Shown: in pieces, positions 4,611 to 10,017 of the stretch
Position numbering within the stretch: position 1 is the first letter of the stretch
How the letters are laid out: each line of letters opens with the position of its first letter
Assembly: GCA_012514775.1 (NCBI GenBank)
Contig: JAAYZQ010000545.1
Span: 1 to 10,017, forward strand
Length of the DNA stretch: 10,017 nt
Direction of reading: 5' to 3'
Source of the DNA: Anaerolineaceae bacterium
Lineage (GTDB): Bacteria > Chloroflexota > Anaerolineae > JAAYZQ01
Program-made: the position numbers and the translations under genes
The notes under the pieces: model-generated
What the model was told of the DNA's origin: nothing
Databases searched by the model: none
The model's input: only the letters and a program-made list of their open reading frames with translations

Positions 4611-7601
4611 TCAGCGGACCGTGACCGCCGGGAGCTGCCCGGGGTTGGGAAAGGGCCAGTCGCGAAAGTCGGCGCTGCAGTCCCCGGTGTCGAACAGGGG
4701 CGGGTAGCGCTCCAGGGAGTGGCCCGAGAGGCTCACCCCGGGGTGGGCCACCACGCCGGGAAAGCTGGCGCTGCCAAAGGCCACGACGTCCACGGGCCGG
4801 TCGAGGCCGTCCAGGAGAAGCACCTGGTCGCCGGCGTTGGCCAACTGCCACCCGCCGGTGCCCCAGGCGGGGTGCGGCAGCATGTCGGGCACGGCCGGGT
4901 CCGTGGGATAGAACTCGAAATCGGGCGCCCGCCCGTAGGCCTGGCGAAAGGCGGCGGCCGAGGCAGCCACCACGCGCACGCCGTGAGGCGCGATCGACGC
5001 CCCCGCCGGGAAGCGCATCATCCCCTCGTAGGCCTCGCGGTTCTCCGCGTCGCCCAGCTTGTAGACCGACAGGTCGATGGCCGCTGGCGTCGGATTCACG
5101 ATCTCGACCCACTCCCGCTCCTTGGAGACGGCGTAATAGACCTCGCTCACCAGCAGGTGATCGGCCGGCGAGGGGGGCTCGTGGTTTGACGTCACCAGGG
5201 GCAGGTATGCCGGAAAGCGCACCGTGGCCCAATCGTGCTCAAAGACGGCGCGCAGGTATTCGTAGGCCGCGTCCGAACCCACCTGGAGCCCCACCTCTCG
5301 GTTGACCTTGGACGACACCTCGCTGCCGTTCAGGCTGCCGGCGTGGACCGTGCCCCGGCCGCCGGCATGCACCAGCACCAGCTTGTTGTGCAGGCCCAGG
5401 AGCGTCGGGTTGCCCAGGCGGGCCTGCAGGTCCAGGCCCTCCCGGCGCGCCGCGGCCTGCAGGAAGGCGACCGTCTCGACGTTCTCGTTTTGATAGCCGC
5501 CAAAGACGTGGCTGTTGAGCAGGATGCGCACCCGGGCCCCGCGGCGGGCGGCGTCCAGGTAGGCCTCCAGCCGGGGGTTGGGGTCGGTCTCGGGCGTGGC
5601 CCCCGCCGGCCCCCAGGCGACGTGCTCGTAGAACTGGCTGACGAGCACCGTGTCGCCTGCCCCGGCGCGACCCACCAGGCCCAGGAGGCCGCTCCCGGCG
5701 TGGAGGCTGTTCTCGGGCGCCTGCACCACCTCGAATTCCATCTCGCCCTCGATCTCCAGCGGTCCCTCGAAGGCGACGGTGTAGCTGGTATAGTCCGGCT
5801 CGGGCAGGGGCGGCAGCCCGCTGCACAGGTCGGGCCGCTCGGCGCAGGTGAGCAGGTCGCCGTGATGGGCGGGGTCCAGGTCGGCCTGGAAGATGGCCTG
5901 CAGGCGCTCCACCACCGCCGGGGCGTCGGTGGCCAGCAGCACGCCACGGCGGCCGGCGGTGCCGTTGGATTTGTCGTCGGAGGGCATGGCCGTCGGGTTA
6001 AAGTTCTCGCTGCCCACCAGGGCCAGGCGGCCGTCGACGAGGACGAACTTGCTGTGCTGGAAGTGGTAGCGGGCCGGCGTCTGGCCGCTGCCCATGAACC
6101 ACACCTGGCCCCCGGCGTCGCGAACGCGCCGGCAGATCCAGCGCTGGGTGTCGGCGGCGCCGCCCGCGGGGCCCGACTCCAGGAGCAGGATGACCTCCAC
6201 GCCGGCCGCCCGCCGCTCCAGGAGGACCTCGGCCAGGGCCTCGCTCTCGAAGGCATAGGCCTCGATCCAGATGCTCTCCCGGGCTCCTGCCAGGTGGGCG
6301 CGCACCACGTCGTACAGGTGGTCGGGGCCGATGGCGACCGTCAGGCGCGCCGTCTCGGTGGCGTGGGCCGGCCGGCGGAAGACGGCCAGGTCCCAGCCGG
6401 GGTAGAGCACCCGGCGCCCGGCCAGCGGGTCGCCGGGCTCCTGGGCCCAGTCGGCGGCGGTGTCGGTGTCGGCCAGGGGCAGGCCCGTCGCCTCGTCCCC
6501 CTTGCGGTGCAGGATCTGGCCCTCGGCGCCGAAATAGGAGCTGGGAGTCCAGGGCTGGAGCGCCGGCCCCAGCCAGGCATCGACCAGCTCCGCGGCGTCG
6601 CCGTAGACCAGGGCGTCGGCGATGGTGTTCTCGGCGTCGTACAGCAGGCAGCGGCCCCCGTCGTTGGCAAAGCGCGGCCAGGCGCCGCCCATTCCCGGCA
6701 CCTCCGGGTCGGTGTCGCCCAGCTCAAAGTCGGGCTTGTGGCCGAACTGCTTTTCGAAGGCGGCCGCCTCGCACGCGGCCCAGGCCGACTGCCCGGGGGC
6801 CAGGGTGGAGCCCGCCGGAAAGACCGCGCCGCCCGTGCCCGGCGCCCGGGCGATGCGCCAGCCCCCCAGGTCCAGCTCCGCCTCCGAGACGTTGACCACG
6901 CGCACCGCCTCGTCGGGCTCGTAGGGCGTATAGCCGTCGTAGTAAAGGGCCTCGATGAGGGCCGGCGAGCGGGGCGGCGTGGGTGGCGGCGTGGGCGGCG
7001 GCTCCGGGCCGGGGAGGCCCGGGGTCGGAGGGTCGCGGTCCGCAAAGTCGGCCGGGGCGTCCGTGTCCTGCCCCACGGGCTCGCGCTCCAGGGAGTGGCC
7101 GGGGGCCACCCCGGCGCAGGGGTGGCCGCTGCAGGCCAGGTAGGTCCCGTCGGTGCCATAGGACAGGGCGTCGACCAGTGCGGCTCCGGCGTCGCGCAGT
7201 AGCAGCCGGTCGCCCGTGTTGCCCAGGCCGCCGCCGATGCTGCCGTCCAGCAGCAAGACCTCACCGTCATAGTCCGGGTAGTTTTCGTAAAAGGCGGGCC
7301 CCGCCGCCACCACCAGGAGGCCGCCGGCGGGCAGGGTGCACGGGGGCAGCGTGTCGGAGGCGGTGTTGTCGATCAGGCGCCAGCCGGCCAGGTCCACGGC
7401 CTCCGCCCCCGGGTTGTAGAGCTCGATCCACTCCCAGGCGGTGTCGATGCCCTCCTGGGTCGCGTCGTAGGCCACCTCGTGGATGAGGACGCTGCCCGGC
7501 GCGGCGCGAGGGGCGGCGGGCTGGCCGGCCGCCGTCCCGGCCAGGGCCAGGAGCAGCAGCCAGGCAAGGGCCTTGGGCAGCGGCGTGCGACGAAGCATCA
7601 T
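4611..7601 (-). CDS. Secreted lamin-tail-domain / phospholipase-D-like protein
   Basis: A 996-residue exported protein ordered LTD-LTD-PLD-PLD-LTD. A signal peptide spans 1-26 (MMLRR, then ALAWLLLLALAGTAAG). LTD-like beta-sandwiches lie at about 36-165, 212-345 and 812-945, shown by IHEVAYD, WEWIELYNP and LAGWRLID in the first and LLVSEVYYA with WVEIVNP in the third. A Pro/Thr linker covers about 197-213. PLD half 1 carries HSKFVLVD (H516, K518, D523) followed by GSENFNP. Half 2 carries HNKLVLVH (H738, K740) followed by GSLNGSE, with His at 745 where the motif expects Asp. Two HKD halves normally form one phosphodiesterase site, so an extracellular nuclease or phospholipase is likely. LTDs 1 and 3 end in similar GHSLER stretches (168-173, 960-965). 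The start at 7601 fits the promoter at 7631-7659, AGGGGG 6 nt upstream, and the signal peptide; longer versions would start upstream of the transcript. ATG 7598 is equally possible. Confidence 0.9.
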   Translation of the reverse strand: MMLRRTPLPKALAWLLLLALAGTAAGQPAAPRAAPGSVLIHEVAYDATQEGIDTAWEWIELYNPGAEAVDLAGWRLIDNTASDTLPPCTLPAGGLLVVAAGPAFYENYPDYDGEVLLLDGSIGGGLGNTGDRLLLRDAGAALVDALSYGTDGTYLACSGHPCAGVAPGHSLEREPVGQDTDAPADFADRDPPTPGLPGPEPPPTPPPTPPRSPALIEALYYDGYTPYEPDEAVRVVNVSEAELDLGGWRIARAPGTGGAVFPAGSTLAPGQSAWAACEAAAFEKQFGHKPDFELGDTDPEVPGMGGAWPRFANDGGRCLLYDAENTIADALVYGDAAELVDAWLGPALQPWTPSSYFGAEGQILHRKGDEATGLPLADTDTAADWAQEPGDPLAGRRVLYPGWDLAVFRRPAHATETARLTVAIGPDHLYDVVRAHLAGARESIWIEAYAFESEALAEVLLERRAAGVEVILLLESGPAGGAADTQRWICRRVRDAGGQVWFMGSGQTPARYHFQHSKFVLVDGRLALVGSENFNPTAMPSDDKSNGTAGRRGVLLATDAPAVVERLQAIFQADLDPAHHGDLLTCAERPDLCSGLPPLPEPDYTSYTVAFEGPLEIEGEMEFEVVQAPENSLHAGSGLLGLVGRAGAGDTVLVSQFYEHVAWGPAGATPETDPNPRLEAYLDAARRGARVRILLNSHVFGGYQNENVETVAFLQAAARREGLDLQARLGNPTLLGLHNKLVLVHAGGRGTVHAGSLNGSEVSSKVNREVGLQVGSDAAYEYLRAVFEHDWATVRFPAYLPLVTSNHEPPSPADHLLVSEVYYAVSKEREWVEIVNPTPAAIDLSVYKLGDAENREAYEGMMRFPAGASIAPHGVRVVAASAAAFRQAYGRAPDFEFYPTDPAVPDMLPHPAWGTGGWQLANAGDQVLLLDGLDRPVDVVAFGSASFPGVVAHPGVSLSGHSLERYPPLFDTGDCSADFRDWPFPNPGQLPAVTVR

Positions 7602-7607
7602 TGCTAT

Positions 7608-7613
7608 CCCCCT
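7608..7613 (-). promoter_or_regulatory. Ribosome binding site supporting the short start of the LTD/PLD gene
   Basis: On the minus strand AGGGGG stands 6 nt before ATG 7601 (9 nt before ATG 7598). It lies just downstream of the predicted transcription start, giving a leader of only about 23 nt. Confidence 0.5.
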
Positions 7614-7630
7614 GGTGGAGTGCCTGGTAA

Positions 7631-7659
7631 ATTGTACCATGCCCGGGCGAGAAGCGCAA
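7631..7659 (-). promoter_or_regulatory. Promoter of the LTD/PLD gene
   Basis: Read on the minus strand: TTGCGC (7654-7659), a 17-bp spacer and TACAAT (7631-7636). The predicted start of transcription is near 7624, which excludes the upstream in-frame starts and makes 7601 the first usable ATG. Confidence 0.65.
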
Positions 7660-7676
7660 CAGTGACCTGGAGGAGT

Positions 7677-7705
7677 TTGCACTGGTTGTCAAATGGTAGT
7701 ACAAT
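7677..7705 (+). promoter_or_regulatory. Promoter of the HD-domain gene, divergent from the LTD/PLD promoter
   Basis: TTGCAC (7677-7682), a 17-bp spacer and TACAAT (7700-7705). Transcription would start near 7712, giving a leader of about 75 nt. Its -35 box is 17 bp from the -35 box of the opposing promoter, so both could compete for polymerase or share a regulator. Confidence 0.65.
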
Positions 7706-7786
7706 CCCCGAGCAAGGCCTCCGTTTGTGGGACCGGTGCGTTGATTGCCACGAAATAGATGACATACCAAAGAAGGTGGAGGAAGA

Positions 7787-8359
7787 ATGACAGGCATACC
7801 CATTGACCGTGACGAAATCGCCCGCTTGACCGAAGAATACGGCGGGCAGTGGGGCATCAACCACACGCGGCGCCTGCTGGCCCTGGTGTCCAGCATCGGC
7901 GAGGGGCAGGCGTACGACGCCGACGCGGTGTGGGTGGCGGCCCACCTGCACGATTGGGGCGCCTACACCCCCTGGGCGCAAAAGGGCGTCGATCACACCG
8001 AGCGCTCGCTCCAGGTGGCCGAGGCGTTCTTGACCGAAAAGGGATATCCCGAGGAGTTCAAGAAGCTGGTCCTGGAGTGCATCGAGTTTCACCACGGGGT
8101 GGGCTCGGATCGGAGCACGGAGGCGCTGCTGATGCGCGACGCCGATTCCCTGGATTTCCTGGGGGTGGTGGGCATTCTGCGGGATTTCTCCAAGAATCCA
8201 AAGGACATGCGGGCCGCCTACTGGTCGGTCCAGAAGCGCCGGGCCAAACTGGCGAACGTGTTCCACTTCGAGAAGGCCAAGGACCTGGCCGCCGAGCGCC
8301 TGTCAGAGATGGAGACGGTGCTGGCGGCCCTGGAACAGGAGAGCGCGGGCCATTTCTAG
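7787..8359 (+). CDS. HD-domain metal-dependent phosphohydrolase
   Basis: A 190-residue cytoplasmic protein of the HD superfamily. The metal-binding set H...HD...D can be read as H26 (in INHTRRL), H55-D56 (in AAHLHDWG) and D118 or D120 (in RDADSLDFLG), with an extra FHHG at 101-104 that is common in this superfamily. Such enzymes hydrolyse phosphate mono- or diesters, often nucleotides; the substrate is not evident and there is no fused sensory or RelA/GGDEF domain. The length is usual for the small stand-alone HD proteins. ATG 7787 is preceded by GGAGG with 4 nt spacing and an upstream AAGGTGG. It appears to be a single-gene unit with its own promoter at 7677-7705, and it converges on the PanB-like fragment with 67 nt between stops. 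That gap shows no convincing terminator hairpin. Confidence 0.85.
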   Translation: MTGIPIDRDEIARLTEEYGGQWGINHTRRLLALVSSIGEGQAYDADAVWVAAHLHDWGAYTPWAQKGVDHTERSLQVAEAFLTEKGYPEEFKKLVLECIEFHHGVGSDRSTEALLMRDADSLDFLGVVGILRDFSKNPKDMRAAYWSVQKRRAKLANVFHFEKAKDLAAERLSEMETVLAALEQESAGHF

Positions 8360-8426
8360 TACCCACTGTTGTAGGCGTAACACGGAGGCCCGCTGTCTCC
8401 CGACTCGGCGAATCTGTGGCGCGACC

Positions 8427-8849
8427 TCACAACTGGTCTAGCTTTTCGGCTTCTCCGGCCATCATGGGATAGACGTGCTCCGGGCCGGGGAACGTGCCGT
8501 TGCGGACCTCCTCGGCGTACTCTGCAAATGCCCGCTTCATCTCTTCCGCCAGGCGGGCATACTGCTTGACGAACTTGGGCGTAAAGGTCTGGAAGATGCC
8601 CAACACGTCGGATACGATCAGAACCTGGCCGTCGCACAGCGGTCCCGCGCCGATGCCATAGACTGGAATTTCCAGCCTGTCGTGGATGAGGGCGGTGACT
8701 TCATAGAGACGCCCCTCTTCCCAGCCAGCCCTGGCCGTCCAGCGAGCGAGCCACATGGCATCCAGCTCCCGGTACTCAAAGCCAAGCAGGTCGTCCCTGC
8801 CGGGTCTCTGGGGCTGTACCGTGGAGTCAATGGCAAAGGGTTTCAGCAC
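8427..8849 (-). CDS. panB: Ketopantoate hydroxymethyltransferase (PanB)-like C-terminal fragment
   Basis: A 140-residue frame whose second half is clearly PanB: IPVYGIGAGPLCDGQVLI (61-78), SDVLGIF (80-86), FTPKFVKQYA (89-98) and EEVRNGTFPGPEH (113-125). PanB makes ketopantoate from 2-oxoisovalerate and a one-carbon donor for pantothenate and CoA. Full enzymes are about 260-280 residues and form a TIM barrel; here the N-terminal half with the substrate- and metal-binding residues is missing. Residues 1-60 resemble PanB only vaguely, and I found no better match in the other minus-strand frames across 8701-8880. The GTG start at 8849 follows GGAGGG with short (3 nt) spacing, 20 nt after the BKACE stop, so it may still be translated. 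It is probably a decayed paralogue or deletion relic; a stand-alone half-barrel partner is less likely. Family assignment is firm, functionality doubtful. Confidence 0.75.
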   Translation of the reverse strand: MLKPFAIDSTVQPQRPGRDDLLGFEYRELDAMWLARWTARAGWEEGRLYEVTALIHDRLEIPVYGIGAGPLCDGQVLIVSDVLGIFQTFTPKFVKQYARLAEEMKRAFAEYAEEVRNGTFPGPEHVYPMMAGEAEKLDQL

Positions 8850-8869
8850 GAGCCCTCCCCGCCAGTGAT

Positions 8870-9832
8870 TTACCCGAGTCCATAGATCTGGCGCGTCTGC
8901 GCCGGAGTGGCGATGTCGCGGCCCAGCTCTCGGGCTATGGTTGCGATCTTTTTTGTCTCGTCGGCATTGTGCCTGGTCAGCTCGTTCTTGTGAGGATACA
9001 TGTAGACGTGGTCCTCCATGCCCACCCGCACGCTGTCGACGCCCATCAGAATGGCAAACACGCTCAACGGCAGCCAGTTCCGCCCACCGGCGCTTATGCC
9101 GAGGAGGCTGCCCTCCGGCATCATTTTCATCATGCCCAGGAGGTAGAGGAGTCCCCACGGATCCGGGTAGGTTGGGCCCGTGTTGTGCATGCCCGGTCCC
9201 ATGGACATCAGGTAGGGCTTCTGCAGGATGCCGGGCTTGATCAACCATTCGTTGACGTTCACAATGCCTTCCCAGTTGTGGCACATGAACTCGGGCTTTA
9301 CCCCATTCTCTTGCAGGAACCTGACGGTGCGCACGGTGTTGTCTTCTACGGCCAGTGTAGAGTGCAACGTTCCATCCACTTCCTCAAGGGCATACGACAC
9401 CGGCGTAAAGATGGTGGACTCCATGTATTTGCGGCTGAGGCCGTGCAAGGCTTCCACCATAGGCTTGGTCGTTTCGTACGTGTATTGGTTCGCCTCTGGG
9501 ACATAGCCTTCGGCTGCACTGGGCTGGATGATCATATCCGGGCACCTGTCGAGGATCCGGTCGATTGTTTCCTTGAGCAGTTCCGTCCTGGTCACCGGAT
9601 GATCGTTCTCATCGCGCGTGTGCAGATGTGCGACGGCGGCGCCCTCCTCATACGACGCGATTACCTGCTCGGCGATCTCTTTCGGCGTGCTCGGCTGGTG
9701 CGGATTCTGTTTGCGTGCGACCAGGGCACCCACCGGACACACGGTGATGATCAGCGGCTTGTCCATGGTACGGTTTGGCTCCGACTTGAGCACCATCTCG
9801 GTCCACTTGCAGCCTTCCCACTGTTGTCCCAT
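8870..9832 (-). CDS. BKACE-family (DUF849) beta-keto acid cleavage enzyme, Kce-like
   Basis: A 320-residue cytoplasmic TIM-barrel enzyme of the 3-keto-5-aminohexanoate cleavage (BKACE) family, which exchanges the acetoacetate-like end of a beta-keto acid onto acetyl-CoA, giving acetoacetate and a new acyl-CoA. Evidence: KPLIITVCPVGA (25-36), the zinc motif AHLHTRDE with H69 and H71 (68-75), FMCHNWEGI (182-190), SAGGRNWLPL (247-256) and VRVGMEDHVYMYP (268-280). Compared with the characterised Kce, H69, H71 and E273 correspond to the zinc ligands, R269 and D274 to neighbouring catalytic residues, and S105 sits at the spacing of the catalytic serine, although the usual TTGG context has become QPSAAEG. 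About 22 extra N-terminal residues precede the domain; the start at 9832 is supported by AAGGAGG 9 nt upstream, while the internal Met23 has no such site. It lies 40 nt after the aminotransferase stop. Natural substrate unknown. Confidence 0.88.
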   Translation of the reverse strand: MGQQWEGCKWTEMVLKSEPNRTMDKPLIITVCPVGALVARKQNPHQPSTPKEIAEQVIASYEEGAAVAHLHTRDENDHPVTRTELLKETIDRILDRCPDMIIQPSAAEGYVPEANQYTYETTKPMVEALHGLSRKYMESTIFTPVSYALEEVDGTLHSTLAVEDNTVRTVRFLQENGVKPEFMCHNWEGIVNVNEWLIKPGILQKPYLMSMGPGMHNTGPTYPDPWGLLYLLGMMKMMPEGSLLGISAGGRNWLPLSVFAILMGVDSVRVGMEDHVYMYPHKNELTRHNADETKKIATIARELGRDIATPAQTRQIYGLG

Positions 9833-9841
9833 CGTTGTTTT

Positions 9842-9848
9842 CCTCCTT
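9842..9848 (-). promoter_or_regulatory. Ribosome binding site of the BKACE gene
   Basis: Minus-strand AAGGAGG is 9 nt before ATG 9832. It decides in favour of this start, and thus of the extra N-terminal residues, over the internal ATG at 9766. Confidence 0.65.
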
Positions 9849-9872
9849 CGATCGGTTTGGCCAGATGGCCAG

Positions 9873-10017
9873 CTAGGATACGAGCAGGTGAGGAACGCTC
9901 TCTTCTACGAAAGGCCTGACCTGCTCCAAGACTTTGCACACAGCCTCCGTGGCCTGGTCGATCTCCACTTCGGTCATCGGCGTGGATACCGCCCACTCGC
10001 CACGATAAGGCACCCAG
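9873..10017 (-). CDS. Probable class-III (GSA-aminomutase-like) aminotransferase, C-terminal end only
   Basis: Reading the minus strand from the right edge, 47 codons remain open before a TAG at 9873-9875. They begin WVPYRGEWAVSTPMTEVEID and end VPHLLVS. The GEWAVSTPMTEVEID stretch followed by an amphipathic helix (QATEAVCKVLEQVRPFVEE) matches the C-terminal end of PLP-dependent class-III aminotransferases of the glutamate-1-semialdehyde aminomutase type, where a strand ending in S-T/A-x-x-T is followed by E-x-D-ID and a helix. The catalytic lysine and PLP pocket lie outside the window, so this rests on a short tail. It is the first visible gene of the minus-strand train, 40 nt before the BKACE start, which suggests co-transcription. 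Confidence 0.5.
   Translation of the reverse strand, partial: WVPYRGEWAVSTPMTEVEIDQATEAVCKVLEQVRPFVEESVPHLLVS

Noticed and set aside
5235..7202. A 655-codon open frame on the plus strand opposite the LTD/PLD gene
   Set aside because: It lies wholly antisense to a gene with signal peptide and recognisable domains. Its product is rich in Val, Gly, Gln, Leu and His with no domain, as expected from reading a GC3-biased gene backwards.
7602..7682. Longer start for the LTD/PLD protein at 7682
   Set aside because: It would begin upstream of the -35 box of the gene's own promoter and would put 27 extra residues before a textbook signal peptide.
8362..8372. CCCACTGTTGT occurring at 8362-8372 and again at 9817-9827
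   Set aside because: An 11-base match is expected by chance in a 10-kb window, the copies lie in unrelated contexts and similarity does not extend beyond them.
8360..8426. Possible bidirectional terminator between the HD gene and the PanB-like fragment
   Set aside because: I found no stem of useful length followed by a T-tract on either strand.
8850..9284. Upstream extension of the PanB-like frame to 9284 (285 codons in total)
   Set aside because: The added part overlaps the conserved C-terminal third of the BKACE gene in another frame and has no PanB similarity; the GTG at 8849 just after the BKACE stop is the more sensible start.

Overview
The window is GC-rich, gene-dense bacterial DNA with short intergenic gaps and several sigma70-like promoters whose -10 boxes read TACAAT or TATACT. 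The gene mix fits a Chloroflexota (Anaerolineae-like) genome: a DUF3795 protein beside an SPL-type radical SAM protein, a large secreted lamin-tail/phospholipase-D protein with Pro/Thr linkers, and a BKACE-family enzyme. That assignment is an inference from gene content and style; there is no rRNA or other phylogenetic marker here.

Layout, left to right. (1) Positions 1-828 (+) hold the 3' part of a SUMF1/FGE-sulfatase-domain protein that lacks the catalytic cysteine pair of true formylglycine-generating enzymes. The gap after it contains a four-run G-quadruplex motif. (2) Positions 1073-2784 (+) form a tight three-gene operon: GyrI-like/AraC-effector-binding protein, 12-cysteine DUF3795 protein, and SPL-family radical SAM enzyme, with gaps of 25 and 7 nt. 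(3) Positions 2785-3122 contain a 122-bp imperfect palindrome (MITE-like), a near-consensus promoter and an 11-bp leader hairpin. (4) Positions 3123-4592 (+) encode a DEAD-box RNA helicase with all core motifs and a basic tail. (5) Converging on it with only 18 nt between stops, 4611-7601 (-) encodes a 996-residue secreted protein ordered LTD-LTD-PLD-PLD-LTD. (6) Divergent promoters at 7631-7705 separate it from an HD-domain phosphohydrolase at 7787-8359 (+). (7) A minus-strand gene train enters from the right edge: the C-terminus of a probable class-III aminotransferase (9873 to the edge), a BKACE enzyme (8870-9832), and a C-terminal fragment of ketopantoate hydroxymethyltransferase (8427-8849).

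How they work together. The radical SAM operon looks like one co-transcribed unit of unknown biochemical role. The minus-strand train is plausibly a small metabolic cluster (transaminase, beta-keto acid cleavage, PanB-like aldolase remnant), perhaps touching beta-amino-acid or CoA-precursor metabolism, but the substrate cannot be read from sequence. The promoters were useful in fixing starts: for both the helicase and the LTD/PLD gene the longest possible frame begins inside or upstream of the promoter, so the shorter starts given here are preferred.

I see no CRISPR array, tRNA, rRNA, integrase or transposase. No single obviously new system is present. The items most worth a second look are the aminotransferase-BKACE-PanB-fragment cluster, the 122-bp palindrome, and the LTD/PLD protein with its altered second HKD motif.
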